This document shows, piece by piece, positions 55,120 through 64,000 of a stretch of 64,000 bases of DNA. Both the position numbers and the translations under genes were made by a program. The notes beneath the pieces were generated by a model that saw nothing but the letters and a program-made list of their open reading frames with translations, made no database searches and was not told where the DNA came from. Numbering within the stretch: position 1 is the stretch's first letter; each line of letters begins with the position of its first letter. This stretch comes from Prostheceraeus crozeri (taxonomy: Eukaryota > Platyhelminthes > Polycladida > Euryleptidae): positions 99,038 through 163,037 of the forward strand of contig CAJQUW010011301.1 in assembly GCA_907163375.1 (NCBI GenBank), in the 5' to 3' direction.

Positions 55120-55572
55120 TTATAGATTGTTTAACTCTAACATAATATCTAGAAATGGTACTCCTTTTTGTAATTTGTACAAAACGTATAAACATAATTG
55201 TCCACAATAGGTAGTGCCTGGTGTTTGAATTTGAAACGTATTGTATGTTCCCGTTCCAAGTAATTCTTTTACTTCATTTGTAGGGGGCAAACCGTATGAA
55301 TCAAAATAATAGTTCTGCTGATGATTTTTAACGCCTGCTGACCAATGTACACCTTTTTCATCTGACGTATGAAGATTTGTTATGAAATTTACAGTTTGAA
55401 CTTTGTTCCGTGAACTGAAGGTTCCTGTTGGCCTATTTTTTAGGAATTGTAATTCGTCTCTCATTAGAACATGAAAATTCTTTATTCCTAATCGATTAGC
55501 GATTTTCTTTAGGTCGAAATTCGTTGTCGTTTGTGTTCCATATAATTTCAAAAACTCATTTATGTTGCTCAT
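55120..55572 (-). CDS. Adenain-like maturation cysteine protease, copy B
   Basis: Counterpart of 18519-18971. Catalytic contexts GVHWSAGV, YYFDSYG and TYCGQLCLYVL are all intact. One residue differs from copy A (KNRPTG instead of KNKPTG). It converges on the integrase gene with 11 bp between the stops. Confidence 0.85.
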   Translation of the reverse strand: MSNINEFLKLYGTQTTTNFDLKKIANRLGIKNFHVLMRDELQFLKNRPTGTFSSRNKVQTVNFITNLHTSDEKGVHWSAGVKNHQQNYYFDSYGLPPTNEVKELLGTGTYNTFQIQTPGTTYCGQLCLYVLYKLQKGVPFLDIMLELNNL

Positions 55573-55615
55573 TTTATAATAAAAAAAATTTCTTAAGGGA
55601 CCCCTAGAAGTCAGA

Positions 55616-55775
55616 AGGGGGGTATTGATTTAAAACTGTTCTCTAATGATGTCTTTCCTTACTACTTAGTCAGAAGGGGTATTGATTTAAAACATTTTTA
55701 TAATGATGACTTTCCTTACTACTTGGGGGGTATTGATTTAAAACTGTTCTCTAATGATGTCTCTCCTTACTACTT
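55616..55775. repeat. Three tandem units of about 55 bp, copy B
   Basis: Same array as 19014-19178 with small indels in the G runs. Confidence 0.85.
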
Positions 55776-55849
55776 ATTCGATTTTGAAATGATTTAATTT
55801 AATCTAAATTTAAACGTTACATTGTTGCATTGTATTAGTAGAGTTAGTG

Positions 55850-55999
55850 TTTCGCACATCTTTTATCAATAGTAATTCATTTACTCATCAATATGTGAAA
55901 ATTCTTTATTCCCAATTGCTTAGCAATCTCATTTAAATCGAAATTTGATGTGGTTTTGTTTGCCGTATATTTTTAGAAAGTCTCTAATGTTTCTCATTT
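55850..55999 (-). pseudogene. Truncated duplicate of the protease N-terminus, copy B
   Basis: Same relic as 19255-19398: MRNIRDFLKIYGKQ and LGIKNFHIL read on the minus strand. Confidence 0.75.
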
Positions 56000-56129
56000 T
56001 TATAGAAGATACAATGTTTCTATTATATTCCCGTAAATGAGAAATTAAAAACAACACATGGATATTTCAATTTGGTTACATCCACTTTGCATACATTCAA
56101 TTTGAATACATTGAAATACATGTAAATTT

Positions 56130-56341
56130 GTCCACGCTGTGGACGCGTTCTAATTGGTTGAAACACTCTATTGCATTTACATGTGCAACAGGAAATAACA
56201 TTGCATATAAAACAGGAAATAGCATTGCATATAAAACAGACAGATACAAGTTTTCTAAACAATAGGATTTCTGTCCACGGGTGGACAAGGTTTCATTGGT
56301 TGAAACACTCTATTGTATTTACATTGCATATAAAACAGAGG
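56130..56341. promoter_or_regulatory. Duplicated CCAAT/TATA-like module with palindromes, copy B
   Basis: Same as 19529-19740: GTCCAC-GCT-GTGGAC at 56130-56144, a second palindrome about 143 bp later, each followed by ATTGGTTGAAACACTCTATTG and GCATATAAAACAG words. Confidence 0.55.
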
Positions 56342-57451
56342 GGTTTCAAGAATGATAAATTTTCTTCACAGCGCGTCTAATGTCAACGCGTTGATTTGAT
56401 TAGTTGAATGGCGCAGTATTTTAGCTGAATGGCGCACCATTATTCAAGAGAATATAATGAAATGGCATAGGTCTAACAATAAAAATAAAGTGTCTTGCGG
56501 CCGTATCGCAATAACAATAGCGGAGTTTAACATCCAAATTCCATTGAATATGTCAGCGCGGTATTATCGCTAAATGACGCACCATTGTTTGGGAGAAGAA
56601 TGGAATCATATGGAATGACACATAATTGCTTTACACAATGAAGTCAATCTTCCGATAACATTAGGTCGTGACTTTTAAAGTACAAGAGAAACAGACACCC
56701 AACAAAGCGTAGGAAATTTGTCTGCTAATTTACCTAATTTCATAACAAATGAAACTTCGGTGCGTGAATAATTGATATGATTTTGCTTCAAGAGACTATA
56801 AAAATAAGACTTGTCATTATCGCAAACAGAGAGCAGATAGTGCTTACCGATAAAAATTTTACACATAACACTGAGTGAATTGTTTCTTCTTTCATGCAAC
56901 AAGAATTTGTGTAAGTTTACAATTGTATTATTCTCTCCACCATTTGGCTCTATGAAATCACTCAAAGTATCTGTAAATTCATGCCTCTCAAGATATATTC
57001 CTCTTGAATTCCTCCCGTAATTTTTTCATCCTCCCTGGCAACGATTGTTTTCTTCTATCTTCAAATTGATCTTGTCTCATTTTGAGAAATATATGACGAG
57101 AGCGTTTTGACACAACCTTCACTGACAAGAAACACTGTTAAATTAAATAAGTCTTCAGCGCAATTGTTTGAAATAGCCATATCGATTATTGTTGTTGTGT
57201 ATTATTTCACGGCATTGCAGCCGGAGTAGGATTTGCTGGTTATATATTCCACGTCTTACAAATGACTAAGTGGGTGTAGCAGCTGTTTGTTCTTTCATAC
57301 ATTGTTTCCTTTCAAATGTTTGAGTTGGAGGACACAGCTCCTTACACTGAAATGCATTTTATTCATAAATGCGAGAAGCAGATGTTCTCTACAATTGAAT
57401 GACAATTGTAAAAGTACCTAAACTTATTGTTAAGAATATGTCAATTCCTTC
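56342..57451. other. Conserved right-end region without a recognised gene, copy B
   Basis: Differs from copy A at only about 10 places across the 1.45 kb from 56000 to 57450. The minus-strand frame 56675-56965 has the same 96 residues as A. No family recognised. Confidence 0.4.
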
Positions 57452-58057
57452 AAATATTTTTAGTCACATGATATATTTTAAAAACCTGAAAAATGGATTT
57501 AAAAGACGTTTTTAAAAATACCAATTTTCAGTGTCCTAGAACGGTCATGATTTTGGCGGGGGTGAAAATTGTAATTCTCAAATTTTGAGATTCTTAACTT
57601 TATGATTTTTTCGGTGTCCGGTTTTACATGACCTGGAACGGTCATGATTTAAGCGATGAAAATTGTAATTCTCAAATTTGAGATTCTTAACTTTTCTGAT
57701 TTTTTCGGTGTCCTGGAACGGTCATGATTTGAGCAATGAAAAATATCATAATCACAAATTTGAAATTCTCAACTTTTATGATTTTTGGTGTCCTGGAACG
57801 GTCATGATTTTAAGGGTGAAAATTGTAATTCTCAAATTTTGAGATTTTGAAAAATTTGAAAAATTGGGTATTTTTAAAAACGCCCAAATTTATGAAATTA
57901 GGTCTTCGGCCACGTGAAATTTGAAGTCTACCTAAATTTTTGAAATTTTTGAAATTTTGATTTTTTTGAAAAACCCGCAAAAGTGTGACATCCGGCGCAA
58001 GCGAAGCGAAGCAAAGCGAAGCGAAGCGTCGCGCCGGATGTCACACTATATACTACT
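57452..58057. repeat. Right terminal inverted repeat of copy B with terminal hairpin
   Basis: Five units with the GTGTCCTGGAACGGTCATGATT core or a derivative, then the copy B-specific outer part with 17-bp hairpin arms at 57982-57998 and 58031-58047. The hairpin loop is 32 nt here against 17 nt on the left, through extra GAAGC repeats. Confidence 0.93.
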
Positions 58058-58063
58058 AACGAA

Positions 58064-60540
58064 AATATGAACTTTTATTTGTATAAAAATATTCACGTGC
58101 CGACTGTTGTAAACCCTTACCGCAGCCAACAAATGATCGGTATAATTGCCATTTTCGAAATTTTTGATCTTAGTTTTAACCAAAATGAGTCCAAATCTGC
58201 GTGGAGTGATTCGCTGGTTTGCTCACTGAACTTTCCCATGCCTGCAGACGTCATCTTGCAAAACGCTGGCACATGATGAATAATACAATGAAGTTTTGGA
58301 GAAAGATGGATGGATGTTCAATGCATCAAGATCATTTCGAAAATTTACAATATGTTCAGACAAGTATTGGTCCACAAAATTTCCAAAATAACTTGTAACA
58401 ATTCTCTCAAGATGTCTTGTCGACGTTCTTTGAGAGTTGACGCACATTATTGCCAATAAATGTGCCTCCATGCCAATGGAGAAGCCAGGGGGAGGCCATG
58501 GTGCCATGGCTCCCCTTTGGGTGACCAGATAATGCCGGATTTCTCCGTCATACGACTATGATCATGGTGAACAGTTTAATCCGACAGACTGCTTCTTATT
58601 TTCTTCTAATTCTAGATAATTCAAAATAATTTATTGTGTGACATCAGCAAACCAATGTTTCCACTACTCTGCAGAATGTGTCAATGACTGCACAGTGCAC
58701 AGTGCATGTCAGAAATTGATATTAAACATCACGTGTGTGCGTGTGATGTGAATCTGGCTTTTTTGTTGTTGAGGGGGAACTCCTCAGATGGAAACTTTAC
58801 TGTCAGCTCCAAAAATTTGTGACGGGCCAAATTCAATTTTGGAAGTTTTATATGAGGCAAAGGCAATGCAAGCATTTCCCAATCTGACTATTCTTCTCCA
58901 AATAGTGGCCACATTACTCGTTACAACAGCAAATAAATGAAAGATCTTATAGCGCTTTCAAGTATCTAAAAAAATATCTTCGCTAAACAATAAAAGAAAT
59001 CCGTTTCAATGCACTAGCCTTATTGTCTGCTCACTGAGACATGATGTTAAATCGTGAAAGAGTGATCAACGAAATCGCAAAACTAAGTCGCCGTTTGAAA
59101 TTCATTTAACAATTTTGTACTGAAGTTGCTATTGTTTAATGTACATACTTATGCAATTAAATAGATGAATTATTTTTTGTATAATTAAAGATTAAATGAG
59201 TGTGATGGAGGCCTAAAATGTATTGTTATGCTGGTGATATAATAGTGACCTCCCATACTATAAAATAATATCGGCGGTTAAATTCCTATTTAAACATTCA
59301 AATCTATATTTAGGTGGGAGTTTTTTTTTCATTAACCTTTTTATGTAAAATAGTATCCATTTCTCCATTCTATAGTATATTTTCTACGACTGATTATAAT
59401 TTTCAATCAATATTTTACGCATACTTATAAATCACCAGTTTTGTCTTAGTAAGTTTCTCGTTAAAATAATGATGACACCTATAACCATTACGTCCATGCT
59501 CTCATTGCCAACATTGTATGCACGTATACAATGCATGTAAAATTGACAACATTAAAATATGCACACTTTTTAAAGCCAAAAATGACAATCAATTGGTGTT
59601 AAATATGTCATATAGGCCTACATCTACTAAGACCGCACATTGGTACCTGTTATTGACCTTGCTATTTTTTATCATTGAAAAATAGTTAGGCCCTAGATGG
59701 ATGGTTAGTCCTGCTGTGTAGTCTAATAGACTTTTCATATTCACATCATTCAACAAAATCTAGTCACTCTCTGAAAGAAGAATTTTGATAAAAACTCAAT
59801 CCCAGTTTCAGTTTTGTGTTCGGTTCATAAGTTAAGGCTTTGGGCATCCATAATATCCAATAAGGAAGGCTTGCACTACTGTCCATGATATAGAATTTTA
59901 TGCACACACGACGAAATTAACCATTGAGTGGCAATGTTATGTAAAATTTCCTCCAGAATATTGAACAACTTAGAAGCTGATCCTATGAGGAGATGCATTT
60001 CTGGAGGCGGCAATGTCTTTAAAACAAGTTCATTACCATCTCCATGGATAATGGAGGGATAAATTGGATTACCGTAGTTTTTGCCTTTCGATTTCGCTTC
60101 AGATGAATCATAACAGTTCCAAATAAGCATGATAGATTGTCTTCTGTGCGGGTAACTCCACTGTTCATGAGATCGCTTTTGTGCACGTCACACCATGGAC
60201 ATGGATGTGAGCTGCCACTACTCAACAGCCCAAGTAACATGTTACATATCTTCATATCGGCTGAAATATTGAATATTGAATTTAATTTGTCTAAACCGAC
60301 AGCGTGTGATATATACCTCAAGTTCGGATAATTTTCTGGTGTGTCGGGTGTAATGGCGATGATGAAGATACGGTTGACGCCATAGCTTCTATTTACATTT
60401 GATGAGGTGGTAGCTGCAAATGATGTCATTGTTTCATCTCGAATAACTTGCAGATTGATCTTCATGAATCTTTAACCTCCGGCGATTCCAAATTTGATGG
60501 TATGATCATAATCTATCTCAGTCCTCAAAAACATATTATC
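58064..60540 (-). pseudogene. Transposon-derived ORF of unknown class, abutted by Polinton B
   Basis: On the minus strand, pieces in order give FGIAGG, VNRIFIIAITPDTPENYPN, a zinc-binding CPWCDVHK in LGLLSSGSSHPCPWCDVHK, PPLSMEMVMN, PPPEMHLLIGSASKLFNIL, SYFGNFVDQYLSEHIVNF, GKFSEQTSESLHADLDSFW and NYTDHLLAAVRVYNSRHV. This order (PxxPENY, CPWC, PPxxHLLxG, SEQTxESLH, HLLxAVxxYNSxH) recurs in many multi-copy invertebrate proteins that look transposon-borne. I cannot name the class. A gap of about 1.2 kb (58620-59870) and several frame changes make it a relic. Its 3' end stops at the Polinton B insertion site. Confidence 0.55.
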
Positions 60541-61260
60541 AGCAAACACTTCTACAATGAACAGCTGGCCTTTTTATCCTTTCATCTCGAGAGTCAATAA
60601 GATCAACATCAACAGTTTATGAAAAATATGATCTTTTGCTGTACGTGCAGTTCAACTGAATTCCTTTTCGTAGATTCCCGAATGGTCTTTGTCAGGCTTG
60701 ACGTTTGTCGATACCTGAGATTCAGGTCTTGCTGCGTATTTCAGAAAAATTTAAGCTGATATCTCGGAAAGTTTATGCTGATACAAACAGAACAATGATT
60801 CGCTATCTGAAGATCAACACCCGGATTTCAAATAAAGTTTAGAACTAATTGTAGATGCAGAAACTTTTTGAAGATCATATGGAGATGAAATGAAATAAGA
60901 TCTCCAATATATGAAAAAGTCTTTTTTTAACAATATTGAGACTTTCCTGTGCATATCTGAGAAAGACGACGAGAGCAAACTTTCATCTTAGAAGGAGAAG
61001 ACATAGGTATGCCGGGTGATGACGTACGACATGCTAACTTAGACTCATATAATTTCTTCTTGCAATTTGAAAGTAGTACATTCACAAACTGTATTTTGAC
61101 GAGTGCTAGTTTGGAATGGATAGCGAATGTTATCGCGATCATAAATCTAGGTAAGTTTTCAAATTCAAAAGCCGAAACATTCTTTCGACACGACGAAGAT
61201 ATTACGCATGGGAATGTTCCATCAACAGTGCTGTAATATGGAAAAATATGCGATTTGATA
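60541..61260. other. Spacer between two transposon relics
   Basis: Long open frames here (for example minus strand 60927-61604 in a different frame) are not recognisable proteins; the upper part overlaps the piggyBac relic in another frame. Confidence 0.4.
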
Positions 61261-61269
61261 AGTTCAGCC

Positions 61270-61745
61270 ATGGTTATGAAGATGTTGCGAATGTCATTTT
61301 TACCAAAGCAGATAACGCAAATAGATTTTGGCGAATCTGTACATATACCACCGCTTTGAATTAATCTTGATGTGGACTTTAGCTGTAAAACTGTCCATCT
61401 GATCAATGCCACCCATACATTTATTGTATTCTGAAATGCATGATGGCATGGGAACTGAAATGTTTGATTTATTTTTTCTGTCATATCGGTCTGCCGTTCC
61501 TTCTTCGACATTACAGTTGTGGTCAACAGTGTGACAGCGATTGTCGTACCATCTGATGCACATTGTTGTTTTGTTATGAGCGCAGTCGAATGAGCCCCGT
61601 CCAATTGTTGACAATTCCTTCTCTGTTTTTAGATAGGCACCTGCTTCTTTTATTCTATTGGTCCTGACGGATCCAAAATAGAAAATACCTCTTTTCAAAA
61701 GTTCTTGAACTAAAGCTTCCGTTGTGAACAAATTGTCTGCGAAGA
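61270..61745 (-). pseudogene. piggyBac-type transposase fragment
   Basis: The minus-strand frame of 143 residues begins FTTEALVQELLKRGIFYFGSVR and continues TNRIKEAGAYL, RGSFDCAHNKTTMCIRWYDN, DRKNKSNISVPMPSCISEYN, KCMGGIDQMDSF and NSKRWYMYRF. Residue order and spacing match the C-terminal half of the piggyBac DDE domain, including the VxRWYDN and MGGxDxxD boxes (last catalytic Asp). The N-terminal half and ends of the element are missing. Confidence 0.85.
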
Positions 61746-61789
61746 CTTATCATAGTTTCCTACCATTTGTCACAACAGTAGATATGTAA

Positions 61790-61866
61790 CAGGTGTCACA
61801 GCATAGTGCACAGGGATAGGTAGGTTATGCAACTACGATATACATGGTTCGAATCTGACTGCACAT
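61790..61866 (+). repeat. Possible tRNA-derived SINE head
   Basis: AGCATAGTGCACAGG (about 61800) resembles an A box, and GGTTCGAATCT (61847-61857) is a good B box. An anticodon-like arm GTAG...CTAC with a 7-nt loop lies between. The T stem pairs poorly, so it is a derived repeat, not a working tRNA. Confidence 0.35.
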
Positions 61867-64000
61867 GAAAATTTTGATTCGAAACATTTTATAAATAGTA
61901 TGTAGTTACAATTTTTTCATCAGGAGATATACGGAACTAAATTACGGATCAGTTCATAAATGAAAAGTATTATTTTCCTGATATAACAAGAAGTGCTCCT
62001 TTCTACCACCGTAACCCAATGGGTCACAGGTGCCCAACCTGTATTTAGCTACCTCTCCTAAGGTGAGTATTTGCTGAATTGATGTCTTACTTGACATATG
62101 CATACTCGTACTTAGGAACATTGTCCATACACATGCTGATTTTAGTTTGAAACAATGGCATACAACGTAGAAAAACTCAACTTACTTTGGAGGCTGTGCG
62201 GAAAATGAACCAATCATTGATGCACGCTATAATCGAAACTATTTAAATGGAATAAATTAAAAGTTCATTCAAAATTCTCTGAAAATATATTAACTAATTG
62301 ATCTTTTGCAAGAGTATTTGAATAGAAATTTACCTTCATCAATCGTGAAAAGATCTATTCACAGATCTAGTCTATGGTAAAGCAGGACAAGAGCCATAGA
62401 AAAACTAACAATACTATAGAAGGTACTAGAATGGAAATTGCATGAAAATTATAGCACACGCCGGGGGAACTTAATTGGGGCAAAAAGGAAATTTTGCGAA
62501 CTGGCTTTCTTGTTTTCTGGTTGGCATTTTAAATTATCAAGTCAATTTGTGATCTGGATTGTTGCCCGTTGTCCAAAGATCATGTGCACAAAAGCAATCG
62601 TGAATCTACAAAATAGTGCAGCGACAAGATGACAAAGGAAGCAATCCTTTAAAACGTTCTGTATGTTCATCATTTTGAAATATCGCTCCTATAATCGATC
62701 AAGAGTATAATCATACACATATGCAACTTGTATACATGTACATGTATACTTGTAATGTCGATTTACAGAGTATGCATTGCTCCAGCTTGGAATCAGATGC
62801 CAAGAAATCTTACAGCATTCTTTTACTTTGAAGGGGTCCCCTGTTCAATATATTTGAACAATTTTCAAAACCTTTTCATGCTTTCGAATATGAGCCTTCA
62901 AAAGATTATTGCACTATATCACGTAAGTCATTCAATGATTAATTGAAAAGTTCCATCGACATTTTATTTATCTGAGAATGATTGTAGGTAAAAAAGCTTT
63001 CAGTGTGTTTATTCCAGAAAAGCGCTAGGCTTTTTAACCGCTTGACAGAAAAACTATCCTATAATTAGAACTTTTATCTGTGAATTCTTCAGATGTTCTT
63101 ACAAACAGCACACCGACCACTTCCAATTATGACTCTGTGAACCAAATTTCAATTCGTATTCCAGTGTTGAAAAATTGGAAAATAGTTGTCAATGACTGGT
63201 ACAAATAGACACAGCATATTAATCCATGGAATAGTAGGCTATTTCAAATAGAACAATGCCACCATCTCACTTAAAATTCTCTTCATGAAACTCCTGCAAT
63301 TTGCTGTCAACAACTTCCACAACCAACTTAGCAAATAGTTTGACTATGATATGTGTTGTAGATCGAATACGATCTACAAACCATAGACTTTTCCATGTGT
63401 TATCATTGTGCAAAGGCAAGATATCAAACTTCCATTCTAGTGTACTTTTATCTAGTTCTATATGACAAGAGTACTGATAATAGTCATAGATTACGTTCCT
63501 CTCCATGCATTGGAGTTAATATTATTTCCCGCGCGGAAAATAATCTGCTTTGCAGGTCAAATAAAGCGATGAAATATCTACAATACCTGCACGGAGACAA
63601 AAAAGAGCTATTATTGCCCAACCAGTTTCTGCCAACTCGGCTTCTGCTACATAGCTTTCAAGACACTACTATGCAGTGCTGGTTCGTCCATTAGGATAGG
63701 AGGAGTGCAGTCCCACCTAGCAAATGTTTATTCTTCACAAATTTTGAATCCTGAATAAACAACCGCTATTATAGTTCAACAGATGGGGAAGTTCTAGCTA
63801 AATTTAAGAAATTTGACAAGCAAGTGACTTGAAAAAATGGGAAATTACCTGGGCGGGATTTCGTTGGTGTCATGCAGGGGTAATTGTCCAAGAATCAATT
63901 AACATTTATTGTACTTCATTTTGCATCTCAGCAGTATCATCCTGCTCACATTATGCAAATTGCCATCCAGTTGGTCGTTCTTTCTCAGGCAGATGAAGAA
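61867..64000. other. About 2.1 kb of DNA without a recognised gene
   Basis: Nothing recognised. Open frames are under 100 residues and lack known motifs. Confidence 0.45.

Larger units (their letters stand above)
40568..58057 (+). mobile_element. Polinton/Maverick-type virus-like element, copy B (fossil)
   Basis: 17,490 bp. It starts AGTAGTATATAGTGTGAC and ends with its exact inverse, flanked by the perfect 6-bp duplication AACGAA (40562-40567 and 58058-58063), the hallmark of Polinton integration. Same genes and order as copy A except for the replication block. About five to seven genes are no longer single frames; others, including polymerase, penton, protease and integrase, are whole. Perfect duplications and few differences from A indicate a recent insertion. 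The two copies lie in different flanking DNA, so they are independent insertions, not a segmental duplication. Confidence 0.97.

Noticed and set aside
3331-58057. The two Polintons as products of one segmental duplication
   Set aside because: Their flanking sequences differ completely right up to the terminal repeats, and B has its own target duplication, so they are separate insertions.
60927-61604. Long minus-strand open frame of 225 residues
   Set aside because: It overlaps the piggyBac relic in another frame and shows no family motif.
61847-61857. A functional tRNA gene around the good B box
   Set aside because: The T stem and acceptor stem pair poorly; a tRNA-derived repeat is more likely.

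Overview
This is a 64-kb piece of an AT-rich animal genome, probably a marine invertebrate. The evidence is a broken animal-type 6-phosphogluconate dehydrogenase gene on the minus strand and an animal set of transposons: RTE-type LINE, mariner and another Tc1/IS630-type relic, hAT-like MITE, piggyBac, Penelope-like. I see no intact host gene. No phylum can be assigned.

Most of the window is two large Polinton/Maverick-type virus-like elements in the same orientation, treated here as fossils. Copy A spans 3331-21407 (18.1 kb) and copy B spans 40568-58057 (17.5 kb). B has perfect 6-bp target duplications (AACGAA). No target duplication was found for A. Both carry the same gene order: a small membrane protein, an unknown coiled-coil protein, a penton-like minor capsid protein, an FtsK/HerA packaging ATPase, a replication block, a possible sliding-clamp-like protein (minus strand), a fibre-like coiled-coil protein, two small capsid-associated hydrophobic proteins, the double-jelly-roll major capsid protein, a phospholipase A2-integrase fusion, an adenain-type protease (minus strand), and a 1.5-kb right-hand region with duplicated promoter-like modules. 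Each copy has a handful of broken reading frames, so both are decayed but young.

The main discovery candidate is how the two copies differ. They are nearly identical almost everywhere, but the replication block is not homologous. A (7149-11890) has a 1,350-residue family-B polymerase on the minus strand. B (44365-48603) has a different 1,177-residue family-B polymerase on the plus strand with its own small upstream gene. The only other block-like difference is the outermost part of the terminal inverted repeats, where protein-primed replication would begin. This looks like a swap of the polymerase together with its origin. A second unusual feature is a family of short GC-rich hairpins, usually with 3-nt loops and often paired, scattered through coding and intergenic DNA of both copies. 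Two are present in A and absent in B, in frame.

Region by region: 1-3330 holds an RTE LINE relic. 3331-21407 is Polinton A. 21408-40567 holds a hAT-like MITE, a decayed IS630/Tc1-type transposase, a 718-bp foldback, a complete but decayed mariner with 190-bp inverted repeats, a Penelope-like GIY-YIG fragment, and 6PGD gene fragments lying head to head around TA microsatellites. 40568-58057 is Polinton B. 58064-64000 holds a transposon-derived ORF of unknown class that B abuts, a piggyBac fragment, and a possible tRNA-derived SINE.
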